From positions 39,887,875 through 39,951,874 of the forward strand of contig NC_080048.1 in the NCBI RefSeq assembly GCF_026212465.1: a DNA stretch of 64,000 bases, written 5' to 3'. This DNA is from Amaranthus tricolor. Its lineage: Eukaryota > Streptophyta > Magnoliopsida > Caryophyllales > Amaranthaceae. Below, piece after piece: positions 44,001-55,100 of this stretch. A model generated the notes under the pieces. The model searched no databases. It saw nothing but the letters and a program-made list of their open reading frames with translations, and had not been told where the DNA came from. Made by a program: the position numbers and the translations under genes. The stretch's first letter is position 1. The number at the start of each line of letters is the position of its first letter.

Positions 44001-44614
44001 TTCTCTTATTCGTTATTTTTATGTAATTATCCCAAAAATTAAAATTGTATACTGCATGTGATTATGCAAACGTAGCAAATTCACAGCAACAGATCATTAA
44101 ACAGCAATAGCAATCAAGAAAACAACAGCTGTAATACTTCACATAGTAGTAGAAGAAATTACCAAATTAGTTCTAGCCCGAAGATGAAGCCGATCCCTCA
44201 AAAACTCAGGAGTAAGACGAGTTTTAGGCAAAGGATAAGTGGCAGGGTCACAATAACCAGATGACAAAACTTTATCAACCCTAAGCTCAATTTTTTGCTT
44301 CGTTCCTTCAGGAGGAGTTTTAAGAGTTCCAATTACATGAATTGAAGTTCCAGTATGTATCAATTTCCCCAGATCGTACACAGAAGCATCAACAATTACC
44401 TGAAGATTAGCAGCGCAAGAACCGTCAGTGACTTCCAAAAAGGCAAAACTACCTTTACCTTGTTCTTTTCCTGTTCGAACCCAACCTGCGATAACTACAT
44501 TTTCTCCGGCGAGAGAAGCGCCGCGTCGGCACGGCTGAGGATTGTTTTGATTAGAGTGCGCTTTGAGAAACGAGACTGGTGGAGAGTGGTGGACAAAGTG
44601 GAAGATTCCGCCAT

Positions 44615-45629
44615 TGTTGTGCGTCTGTGTATAAGATGATTTAATTCTAAATTGAAATCTATATTATAGTTGATGGGTCAGTTAAGAATGGACTATAGAG
44701 TAGTGTTTCATGGTACGATCACAAATTTTTTTTCCCAATAATTGCAATATTTTTTTCATATAATCAATTTATTGTAAATAATTCTTCTAAGACTATAAAA
44801 AAATTATATAAAATTATCTTATTTGAAAATTTTTACTTTTATTTTTATTTATACGTATTTTTATAATCATTCAGGTCTAATGCTTATAAGTAGTTTAGCT
44901 TTTCGTAAAATTTGGTGTAAATGTAAATATCTTAATTGATTTGATGCAAGTAGCTTGACTAAATTGATTTGAATTTTGTGACATTATATATTTGTTGTGA
45001 TTAAGAGTACTTTATATATTTATATCAAAGAATATTCATTATATATTTTGAGACTGATTCATATAACTAATTTTATTTTTTTAATTAATTTTTTTTAAAA
45101 TTATAAATAATCATTTTAAAATTATAAGCGATTATTTGTAACTGATCACTCTAAAGTTATAAAATAAGTGATCTTTAAGATTATAAGTGATCAATTTAAA
45201 ACTGAAAGTGTATATTAAGTCAGTCCAAAATACAAGTAGTCTCACCATTAGAACTTTTCATTTGAAAATTTGCGGAGTATTATAAGAATCGGAAAATTAT
45301 TTTCATTCCTACATTTGATTTTATTTCATGCTAAATTAATTCATTAGATACAAGAGGCTTACTATAAACAGAAAATAATATTCATGATCTTGTATATGTC
45401 TAAGTGATACGTACTGAAAGATTTATGAGAAAATATATATAATATTATGATATGATCATATTCATTGAAATAAAATCATGATTTATTTCCATTTATTCAT
45501 TATATTTTTATAAGATCAAGTATGATTTGTTTCTTAATTACTATGATAATTTCCTCTTTCCATCCATTAATATAAATAAATACATTTGGAATATGAACCT
45601 CTTAAACAATTAATCAAAGTATAAAAGCA
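44615..45629. other. Intergenic region upstream of the synthetase pseudogene
   Basis: The two flanking loci are divergent, so this held both promoters. It is very AT-rich. A tandem-repeat block lies at 45095-45250. No gene was seen. Confidence 0.4.
45095..45250. repeat. Short tandem repeats of the ATTATAAGTGATCAWTTTA type
   Basis: About five related units occur (AAATTATAAATAATCATTTT, AAATTATAAGCGATTATTTG, GTTATAAAATAAGTGATC, GATTATAAGTGATCAATTT). They end at AGTCTCACC, which is reminiscent of GAGACG-type element ends. Confidence 0.55.
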
Positions 45630-46850
45630 ATGGCAATTAATTTGCAAATATGTTATTTGGTTTCTTTTTCTCTATTTTTCACCATGTTAATTGCATCATC
45701 AACGGCTAATAACTTAGGTTACCATATTTTCATTTCTTCAATTATTTATTTTTTTAATTATAATGTAGGTAGAGGAAAAGGGTGATAATCAAATCCAATT
45801 ATTTGTTTACGTTTACTCGTAGAGTCGTTTTAAAAATTTATGGTGTCTTATACGAGCTTTATTATCGTTCTTATAAAGTTATATATTAAATAAATCTACA
45901 ATTTCCTATTGTTAACAATAAGTGTGCAAATATTTTTAATTGTTCTAAATATAAATTTTCATTAGTGTATTGGATGGCACATAATTTTCAGATTCTTTAG
46001 GATTTTAGATGTCATATAATTTTAGGCATATAATTTTTCACTTGGAAGCCTTGTAATAATAAAAATATTCTTTTAGCATTTTCGCTCAAAGTCAGAATCC
46101 TTAAAATTCTAAAAATAAATGTAGAAAAATTTTTGTAAACATTAATAACTTTGGATTTTTTGTTTTCAATTAGCAAAAAACACATACCTTTTAATTCTTA
46201 AATCTCATATATATTGATGGACGTAGAATATAGGTTCAAAGGGGTGCAATACCAAGCTAATTCCAAAAATAAGTTAAATTAAAATTTTAATACTGTTAAA
46301 TTTAACTCTTACGAGGCATTTTCTTGAATGACTACTATAATAATAAATTACTCAATAGTGTGAGAGATGACTAGATGAGTACTTTAAGCACAAGTGATGA
46401 AATTGAAAAATATTTATAAATTTTGAAAATTTAAAGACAACAATTATTTATATAGTTTTCATTTTATTAGAATATTAGTCGTAATTTTTGCAGTTCTTTT
46501 AAAAAAATTTTATAATATTATATTAGTTTATTGCACCCGCCAGCCACAATATGAAAATTTAAGATTTGTCACTGTACAATATAAATCATTTAACATGTGA
46601 GTATGCTGAAGTAGTTGGAGGAGGATGTCAAAATTTACAAGCATGTGCAAATACATGTAAGAAATGTGAATACAGGTGAAGGTTCAGTTCTTGCAGCTTG
46701 TCTTTTCCAAAGGAAGTGAACAGACTGATGACTATTGTAGATGTTACTTTCTAGAAGGTTCACCTTGTCTTCCTGGTTGTGCTTCTAGAACAACAACTTC
46801 CGTTCTACGTCATCAAAATGTTTCATCGGCGACAAAAAAAAAAAAATAAA
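45630..46850 (+). pseudogene. Secreted cysteine-rich (defensin-like) peptide gene, frame-broken
   Basis: Two exons are visible. Exon 1 (45630..45717) encodes a typical secretion signal (MAINLQICYLVSFSLFFTML then IASSTANN) and ends in a GT donor in phase 1. Exon 2 begins at 46564 after TTTAAG and continues in phase to a Cys-rich segment with spacing C-x9-C-x5-C-x3-C-x2-C. It then hits a TGA at about 46678. Beyond that, the same peptide seems to continue in a second frame (up to TGA near 46718) and a third frame with CRCYF and four further Cys. Two one-base shifts therefore separate three in-phase pieces. The one-exon-signal, one-exon-mature layout and CxC near the end suggest the defensin-like class. 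The function of an intact relative (defence or signalling) is only inferred. Confidence 0.6.
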
Positions 46851-47393
46851 TTAGAGGGATTGAATAAGAAAATTTATCGTTGTGTTTTATTATTTTTAAA
46901 ATACTTGTTGGTGTTAAAATTAAATTAATATATATAATAAATCAGAAAGAATTATTCGTAATAGAATCAACTTTATTATGTTTTGGATTTCAAATAGTAT
47001 AATCTTGAGATTATATATATTGGGATCGAACTTTCTATTTAAAGGATGTAAATTTTATGATTACTAGTGTGGACAAGTTAGCAAAGGGGTTTAATTTTAT
47101 TTTTCAATTTTGAATATATGTGTTTCTTGATTTTTAATATTATGTCAAAATATGAACTTAATTAATTGTTATAAGTTGATGTTAGAAACTTAAAATTTAA
47201 TTTATATTCAAACAAATACAAAATAAATTTTATGCTTATTGAAAAGAATAAAGTTTGATTGTTAATTATCAATAAATCAATCAATACTTATGAGTATAAT
47301 TAATATAATAGTTTAATATACTAGCGTCAAAAATTCAAGGATAATATGTATCTATCTCATTAATTATGTTTCCATACTAAATTATAAGAATAA
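46851..47393. other. AT-rich stretch without a gene
   Basis: Nothing recognisable is visible between the peptide pseudogene and the Helitron end. Confidence 0.4.
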
Positions 47394-48691
47394 CTAGTTA
47401 CTTACCCGTGCTATGCACGGTATTCAAAAGATTTTGTTATTACAAATTTATAAAATATTTTAAACCAATACTACTAAATTACAAAAAAAAGGGGTTTAAG
47501 TAATGAACATGATTAAACAATTATAACACATTTATGTATAAATATATAAGTAACAATAAAGACAATTAAATTGTATAATTTTATTATCCCACAAAAAACT
47601 TTTTTATTATTTAGTTATTATACATAAAAAAATTATTATTTAATTATTATACTCTAAAAATCATTATATAATTCATGAATCACATGACTTAGTTTTTTTT
47701 GATTATAGACCTCTTCTGCAATGAAGATCTGATGAAAACTAAGAGTTAAAGGACATGCAAATATTAGCAATAACTTATGAACAATATAACTATCTGATTT
47801 TACAAAAATAGAATCATGATTTAGCACCAAATAATCCATAATAAATCATGGAATCATGAGAATATTAAAAAAAAAAACGATAAGAATGTGTTTTATATAA
47901 TTTAATTTAATTTCATAAAAAAATTTCATTATTAAAAATGCAGTTTCATAAAATCAAATTGTTTTAGATGTATTTGATTGCATTCCAATTTCTACAACAA
48001 AAAAAGGTATAATATAAAAAACTAATAATAACTTACACATAAAATTAAAATTGTATCAAATTGCAAATCTATTAATCTCTACCTAACAATTAGTGTATTG
48101 AAATAAGATGAATGAAGTAAATAAAAAACGTACCACTTATAACAAACAAATAAAATAATAAAACTCATCACTCCTTTATTATCATATATATAAACACCAA
48201 AACCAAATCTAGTAAGCCATATATCCATTAAACTTCTCTGATACATACAAATAACAATATGACATAAACAAATTACCACATTTTTGAAATAAAGTTAAAG
48301 TGTGAAAAAACTAGTGTTCTTTCTTCTTGTCTTGGAACTTGATAAATATATAGTAGAGTTTATAGAATAATATAAGTTTTACACATTAATAATAATAATA
48401 ATAATTGTATACTATGTTTTTCTAAGAATTTAATGGAGGTAATCAAGGAACTTGTTATTTGAATTTTGTGGGAATAACCTTCAATTGTTAATTTAATAAT
48501 ACCTTAAACTTTAAATAATAGCTATATTTAGTAAAAATCAATAATGCTTTTATATAATAGCTATATTTAATGAAAACCATGCAAATCTTATTAAGTCTAT
48601 TAAGCTCATTAAGAGTCACAACATAAATTAAAAAATGAAGTTCTATCATTTATACGAAAATGAAAAGACTTTTATTTATTATAGATATAGA
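47394..48691 (-). mobile_element. Non-autonomous Helitron, about 1.3 kb
   Basis: On the minus strand the 3' end shows the Helitron signature: a hairpin CCGTGCATAGCACGG, then GTAAGTAA, then CTAG, with T as the next host base (47393). The 5' end reads TCTATATCTATAATAAATAA then AAGTCTTTTC, preceded by host A (48692), in line with the TC start and A/T insertion site. A start six bases inward (48685) is also possible because TCTATA repeats. There is no Rep/helicase coding sequence. The 5' end abuts a (TTA)n microsatellite. Confidence 0.7.

Positions 48692-48752
<61 letters not shown>
48692..48752. repeat. (ATT)n microsatellite, about 20 units
   Basis: An uninterrupted ATT run lies directly at the Helitron 5' end. 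Confidence 0.95.
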
Positions 48753-49264
48753 ACAATTAAATTTGGGAACTTAAGATTATAATGACAATGAAGCAAAGCA
48801 TAGAATGAACTTTTGAGCGCCAAATAATCTTTGATAGCATGACATGTGGACAAAGTTTTCCTGAATTATAATATGTATATTATAAGATTGGTAATTTATA
48901 ATAGGAAAGATTGGTTAAATATTCTTTAAAGCTGAATAAGATAGATATAAATCAATTAAAATATTTAGAAAAATATGTTAATTATACATGCTCATCTCAT
49001 GATGTGACAATCTCATATAAGGAAAGTTAATATCTTTTGCATATGAAGAGCATTAGAAACGCATGATTTTATACTTTTATACAACTATGTTTCATAAAAA
49101 ATTGCAAAAGTACTTAGGTATATCAAAATTTTATACAAGAACAATCTAACAATATCTCACGTGAATACTATATTTGTTTTTAATAGCTACACTTCTCATT
49201 ATAATCTAAAAGCTTTTTATAGAAATTGTAACTATCTAAAAAATAAAAGAATCTTACTCCACAA

Positions 49265-49440
49265 GTAGAAATGTTCATTCACTTGGATGTTTAGAGTTAC
49301 TTAAAAAACAGGTCTTGTGTTTAGTTGTCCACAATAATTTTGAGTCGATTAAAAAACGTGTTTGTGTCTAACTGTCTATATTAATTTTTACATAATTTTA
49401 AATTTATTTTGAAATTAAATCAAAGTCAAATTAATATTCC
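49265..49440 (+). mobile_element. Possible worn copy of the AGGTGTTCA MITE family
   Basis: ATGTTCATTCACTTGGAT at the left, GTGTCTAACTGTCTATATT, and TTTTTACATAATTTTAAATT align in order with the MITE at 54256-54431 (GTGTTCATTC..., TGTGTCCACATTGATTTTTA, CATAATTGTAAATC). Ends are not preserved. Confidence 0.35.
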
Positions 49441-49697
49441 TCTATTCTTTTTTGTTTGTCCACTTTACTTTTTCACGTACTTCAAACTAAATTTTGAGCT
49501 TCGATATCTCATAGTACGCATGATAAAAAATCGTAAAAGTTATATATTAAAATTCTATACATAAAGATGAATCAAATAAGATCCCACATGAATATATTTT
49601 GTCTTGAATATATACTTGAAAAATCAAATTTAATTTTTTCTTTCATAAAGTGAAAAAACTTAAAGTGGACAAACAAAAAGATAACAGAGAGAGTACG
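49438..49697. mobile_element. Stowaway-like MITE with long terminal inverted repeats
   Basis: The left end is CTCTATTCTTTTTTGTTTG then TCCACTTTACTTTTTCAC. The inverse of the right end is CTCTCTGTTATCTTTTTG then TTTGTCCACTTTAAG and TTTTTTCAC, so inverted repeats extend over about 35 bases. The flank at the right is TA. There is no coding content. Confidence 0.65.
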
Positions 49698-49919
49698 CAA
49701 AATCAAATTAATATATTAAATTATTAGATCTATTTTAAAATTAGTATTTCAGCATGACTAAGTATTTTTATAGGAGTCAACAAAGGCCCACAAACTCATT
49801 CACCCTTCCAAATGTACTTTACTTCCGTTTGCATGCAAACTTCCTTGTCTACCTATTCTTCTTAGTTCTTCCCCCTTTATTTGTCTCTTTAGAAAGAGGC
49901 ACTTTCTAGGACTAGCCCA

Positions 49920-50021
49920 ATTATATTATATATATATATATAATAATTCTCTTACACTTTCTTCTCTGAATTCCAAGTTGATTGTTTTTCACTTTCTTCA
50001 TTTACCAATTACCATCTACAG
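49920..50021 (+). promoter_or_regulatory. Putative promoter and first non-coding exon of the DUF630/DUF632 gene
   Basis: A TATATATATATATAATAAT stretch at about 49925-49945 is followed by a pyrimidine-rich leader. A good donor, CTACAG|GTATGT, lies at 50021/50022. A matching acceptor TCATGTAG lies at 52123, ahead of the coding start at 52186. This would make a 5' UTR intron of about 2.1 kb. Confidence 0.45.
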
Positions 50022-50544
50022 GTATGTACAATTTACATCACTCTAAATTTATTAAGTTTTCTATTTTTCTTCTTTGAAAAACAGTTTTCTTAATTACCCT
50101 GTTTGATTTATTGTCTAATAATTTTATTTTAATCGAATTTCAATCTGGGTATTTTTTATTTGATGATATTTCAATTCTTATGGATTATTTTTTTCTTTTT
50201 TTGGGATATTCTGTTCTGGGTAATAGAAGCTACAACATCAATCAGGTAGAAACTATTGTGTTTTTTGGATGAAATTTGTGATATATGAGATTTATATTTT
50301 CATATGCATGCTTAAAGAATTGATTTTTATTGTTTTTTGTTTGATTTTGGATGTGGGTTGGTTATTGTTTGCTTATGTTTCTATGACTATTCTACAAGAT
50401 GATTCCTTTAGGGTGTTGGTGAATTTAGGATATTAGTATAGGGTAGGTTGAACTCATCTATGAATATATAATTGGATTATTTTTCTTTTGTGTTATATGT
50501 AGTATTACATAATTTATTATTTATAAAGTTTTTTTAATAGAATT

Positions 50545-50724
50545 TTTTTAAAAAATTTATTATACAATCTATGAATATAATATCATTATCTTGTAATCGA
50601 ATCTAACTTCAAAATGAATTTAAAATTATATAAAAACAAAAAATCAATATGGACACGATATCTGATTTTGAACCGACTCGAAACCCTTGACCCGAAATCA
50701 ATCAGATACCCCGAATGAACACCT
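50545..50724 (-). mobile_element. MITE, AGGTGTTCA family (copy 2, one end eroded)
   Basis: On the minus strand the copy starts AGGTGTTCATTCGGGG and continues TGATTTCGGGTCAAGGG, TTTCGAGTCGGTTCAAAATC, GTGTCCATATTGATTTT and GATTACAAG, in step with 54256-54431. The far end has lost the inverted repeat. It lies in the proposed 5' UTR intron. Confidence 0.6.
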
Positions 50725-51136
50725 CTGGTCTATAGCCTAGACACGTCTGTGCCTAGACTCCCTTGTTCTAAGTTTCTTGCTTTTTTAGCTTTTGTTCTGA
50801 AACTGGTTTGTGTACCTTATACATCTTGTTTACCACTTGATGTTATGATTGTATTGTTTGATCATGGATTTATCTGTTGGGTTTGAAAATTTGTTTGGTC
50901 TAAATTTCAATTCCTTTCATTTTTTTTTATTTTTTTTTTTTGTTTTGATTGATTACTTGAAATTTATGTTTGTCAATGATGGAAAGAGCAATCTCTGCAA
51001 CAGCCTCATGAATATGTACCGAATGAATTCATTAACTTTGCATTGACTTTGTGGCTTTAGTTCAATTTTTTTATTTTTGTATGGAGTTTCGAGTTTCCCT
51101 TTCGTAATCATAGTCTTTCAACATATTTGATTGTTG

Positions 51137-51275
51137 GCACCGTTACATTATTCGCTAGTTAATTTGCTTTTTGAATTCGAGATTTGCGACTCTAATATAG
51201 CCCAAAATCGACCATAATTCGCTTTTTTTATTCGTCATTCGCTAGGAGATTAGTTGATCATGTGACAGTGATTGT
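51137..51275. mobile_element. Short inverted-repeat element, TTCGC family (copy 2)
   Basis: The left end is CACCGTTACATTATTCGCTAG and the right end is GCTAGGAG...TGTGACAGTG. The interior has CGAGATTTGCGAC and CATAATTCGC. It is also in the proposed 5' UTR intron. Confidence 0.45.
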
Positions 51276-51368
51276 TGGCATTAATGGTAAGAATAGTATC
51301 GACAATTTAAGTGATTTAGCTAAGAAAATTACTTAACTTGGTTCATGATTAGACTTGTCCTACTAATC

Positions 51369-51982
51369 TGTTGAGTATGGTGACTCTAACGAGTAGCACC
51401 ATTGAATGGTGAAGAAGATGAATCAAGAGAAGGGTCGTGGAAGAGCTGTAGGCTGGTGCGCAGAGAAGCCCGCGGGGGGCGGAGCACCTGCTGCCTTGGT
51501 GCGCGGGGTGCGGAGGGCGTGCTGCCTTGGTGCGCGGGGCGCGGAGTTGGCTGCGGGGCACGGAGTGCAATTTGTCTTCAAGTCACGGCTCGCGAGATTG
51601 TACGCGGCTCTCGAAATGACGGTTATTTCTCACGCGGAGCAGTTTCCTTTTTTCTTGGACCGGTTAATTGTGGATACTTGGAGCCCAAGTTTTCTTTTAA
51701 GTTGGTTTTATTATATTTACCCCCTCTTATTAGCGTTAGGGTTTATTATTCACAAATTGAGAGAGATCATAAGAGAACCATTATTATTTGCGAGTGTTAT
51801 TGAGATTCATCTTGTAAATTTGCTATCATAGTGAAATTATTTGATCTCAGTGCTGATGGACGTAGCTATCACATTGATAGTGAACCACGTTAAATCTCTT
51901 GTGTCATTTTCTTATTGTTTGCATTGAATTTCTTTATTGTTTCATTATTATTCATCGATCTTGCTTCCGTTGTCGCACAACA
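51369..51982 (+). mobile_element. Solo LTR A1 with perfect 5-bp target duplication
   Basis: This 614-bp unit begins TGTTGAGTATGG and ends GCACAACA (terminal TGTTG/CAACA). It is flanked by TAATC at 51364-51368 and again at 51983-51987. A second family member is on the minus strand at 58870-59488. The shared 5' part is TGGTGACTCTAACNAGTAGC, and the shared later parts are GGAGCCCAAG, TTAG.GYTAGGGTTT and CACATTGATAGTGAA. Between these lies a GC-rich motif array (51432-51570). There is no internal retrotransposon region. It sits in the proposed 5' UTR intron of the downstream gene, in the same orientation. Confidence 0.85.
51432..51570 (+). repeat. GC-rich iterated motif array inside LTR A1
   Basis: The word CTGCCTTGGTGCGCGGGG followed by YGCGGAG occurs twice in tandem. 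Partial variants lie on both sides (TGGTGCGCAGAG, CGGGGGGCGGAGCA, GGCTGCGGGGCACGGAG). It is strikingly GC-rich against the AT-rich surroundings. Confidence 0.85.
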
Positions 51983-52185
51983 TAATCATTTACCCTAAAA
52001 CTCATCCCATTTATTAATTTAATACCGACAACCAAACACAGGGTTAGATATTTTGCTAGTTTTGTTGTTGTAATTTGAAGCAATAGCTCATTTTCAAGTG
52101 TTTGTGAACATTTGCTCATGTAGGTAGAAAGTTCCATCTTGGTTGTTTTTCATGAGTGCATTGTTCGAGTTAGCGGTTTGGGGTT

Positions 52186-55100
52186 ATGGGGGTGACGAGC
52201 TCTAAAATAGACGATGACAAGCCCTTACAGTTATGCCGTGATAGGAAGAAATTAGTTCGACAAGCTCTCAATGGGAGGTGTGCGTTAGCCGTTGCTCATG
52301 TCGCTTATATTCGTTCATTAAAGATAACCGGGATGGCATTTAGAAACTTTGTGCAGCCGGATGTCCCTGTGGATTCCTCCTTGTATACTTCCACTAGTGC
52401 TACTCCCGAACCACTTGCTTCAACCGAGAAGTCCCTTTCTCCTTTTTCATCGTCTCATTCGAATGAACATCCAGCTCTATCCCCTTCTCCTCCAACAATT
52501 GGTCGATATCAGATGCACCGTATGGATTTTAGGGGCAGCATTACTAGAAAGGTCGAAGAAAAGTCTCCAGTAGCTGTTAGGGGAACTGTAACTTCATTTA
52601 GCACACCGCAGAATACCGCTCCTTGGGATTATTTTGATCTTTTTAATCCGATTGACGATCATTTATCGTTCAATGAGCAAAAAGAACTAGACAATGACTT
52701 GGAAAACAAAGAATTGGAACAGGTTCGGAGCAAAATCTCGTTCGATGAAAGTCGTGGATCTGAATCGAACGAATTTGATGATCAATCATCCGATACACTA
52801 GTTCAAAGTGTTAAAAATGATAATCGAGAGGAAATTTATGGTGCTTCTCCGATATTGCATACTACAAGAAGTGTAGAATTGGAGCATGGTCGGTTGGACG
52901 AGGAGAAAATTGTCTCGCCCAAGCTGTCTCCGTTGAAACCAAACTTTTCAGGGCCTGTGGTTACTCGAGAAGCTATGGTGCGATTCACAAAAGACGATGA
53001 TTTTGAGCATAAAATTGCCCCGAAAGATATTTTCTCGAGTATTAGAGAGGTTGAACGTCTTTTTGCTAAAGCTTCCGAATCCGGAAAAGAAGTGCCGAGA
53101 ATGTTGGAAGCGAACAAGTTGCATTTTCGTCCGTTATTGCCCGGGCAAGAATGTAAGACCTATCCTTAATTCTTATATTCTATATGGAAATTGAAATTGA
53201 GTAATCATCATTTTTTCTTCATTTTAGTTATTTGTCTCATATTTTTATTCAAAAGTGCATAGCGTTTTGACGTTTTGTTGGGTTATGCTTAGGTTCAAGA
53301 TTGTAAAAACTAATTCTTTAATATTGGAAAGAATCAGAAGAGAATTGGAAGGAGGAACTCCTTTACTTTTTGAAAAAAAACTAATCCTTTAATATTGGAA
53401 AGAATCGGAAGGAAAACACACCAATCTCCCTTTTCCTCACCTCCCCTTCCTTTCCTTCCATAAATGTTATCCAAACATAGTGTTAATGTTTAGGAAGGTG
53501 AAGTAAATGGAACGTTTTGCAAGCTATGATATCTTATGAAAGAACATACGTTACAATACATTACCTTGTCATTAAGTGGGTCCCACCTAGGGTGGGGTTT
53601 GTGGGTCACATGTACGTAACCTTACTCTTGTTAGTGATAACACCTATAATACTCGGACCCTCCATTTTTGCCAGCTCACCAGTGTCCATTACGACCGGTA
53701 CGGATACCGGTGCCGGATACGTGCCCGGTACGCCGGATTGCACATGGGTACGGCAGAGTTCAAGTTGTCATTCTTTCGCCATAGAAGCTTCATTTTTTAT
53801 TCTGTTTTTCTTCTATTTTAGAAATGACTTTTGAAGAAGAAAGGGGTTGTTTTCAAAACACTAAATACAGAGGTTGTTTTCGATCAAACCTTGGTAGCAA
53901 ACATAATCTGCAACTTCACATCAATAATAAGAAGTACACAGGAAAGTATTAGCACGCAATCCTTTCACGGTTTTTCAATTTTATTGTGGTTTTTTTTCAT
54001 ATTTTCCCTAAAAATACCATGTCTCCATTGCAGCTGATGTGTCAACTACAGCTTCATTCCTTAAGGCTTGTTTTGCCTGTGGAAAAGATCCAAGCCAATT
54101 TCCAGAAGGTAAGTTTTTCTTGATCATACACCTCTACTGTTGTATCCCCCCTTCTTTTGATGGTTTAATGTTCCTAATAATCCACTTGCCTTACATGTAT
54201 ACATGATATATGTATTCTAGGAAAAAAAAAAATTATTTGGACTTAGTAGTCTGTGAGGTGTTCATTCGGGTTATCGGGTTGATTTCGGGTCAGGTGTTTC
54301 GGGTCGGTTCAAAATCGGGTTTTGTGTCCACATTGATTTTTACATAATTGTAAATCTATTTTTTAGTCGGGTCAAATCGGGTTCGGTTACAAGGTCTGAA
54401 TATCGGGTCGTCGGGTCTGTTTTGAACACCTCTTTACCTACCTTTTGATAGTTTGAGGTATGTGCCTTACTTGACATATGCTATTTGTATGCTTGAACAG
54501 AGCCTGCTCAGAGTTCAGCAAAGTACTTAACATGGCATCGGACGACATCATTCCGTTCGTCATCCTCTAGGAACTTTCTTGATTCACATTCAAGAGAGGA
54601 TGTTGAAGACCTTAAAGGTGATCTATTCGAGAATTCCTACAAGATTTCTGGTAGTCATGCTTCTACTTTAGATAGGCTGTTTGCGTGGGAGGGAAAGCTT
54701 TACGACGAAGTTAAGGTTTGACTCCTCTTATTACTATATTTTCTAGAGTTTATTTATTTATTTTTTTTATATATAATTTTTGTTGACAACTTCCTGCTTT
54801 AGGGTCCTCATTCATTATTTTTCCAAGGGCACACAAAAAGTCAGGATCAACTTTGCCTAGTAATTCGGTAGTTTCCCTTTCTTGGGCATGTCAAAGCCTG
54901 TTTTCTTGCCTTACAGAAGGGGAGATAAGTAAGGGGGTATAAGGAGGTGCATTTTATGCTAGCTCTGTGAAGGTGCCATTTTTAGGTTATTCAAGCAAGC
55001 TTATTTTACCCTAATATAGGCGAGAAATATATGCTCGGCATGGCTATAATTTCTTATATTCGGGATAGAAAAGGGAAATATACCGTGACGTCATGCTTGT

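Larger units (their letters stand above)
40446..44614 (-). pseudogene. SYNC1: Cytosolic asparaginyl-tRNA synthetase, disrupted by three frame lesions
   Basis: An intact relative would charge tRNA-Asn with asparagine (class II). Six exons, 44163..44614, 42379..42941, 41697..41944, 41460..41589, 40767..40825 and 40446..40629, have good GT-AG borders and follow the family from the N-terminal OB-fold (GWVRTGKEQGKGSFAFLEV) to motif 3 ([12 protein letters not shown]) and the end RYPGRADL. The frame is broken in three places. One G is missing near 44519-44527, about 33 codons in. About 26 bases are missing at 42820-42825, removing the GEMFQVTT segment after DCEGA. One T is extra in the run opposite 42480-42483. 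Next to the last, the conserved Pro of FGPTFRAENS is Leu (42466-42468). Exons 3-6 are intact. The losses and gain add up so downstream phase is restored, which supports reading them as lesions. It is probably a pseudogene, and an assembly fault could explain only the two one-base changes. Confidence 0.9.

Noticed and set aside
48650..48853. Minus-strand frame with a long poly-Ile stretch
   Set aside because: It is a translation of the (ATT)n microsatellite.
51402..51831. Two overlapping open frames of 133-141 codons on the plus strand
   Set aside because: They lie wholly in solo LTR A1. Their length comes from the GC-rich motif array, which has few stop codons.
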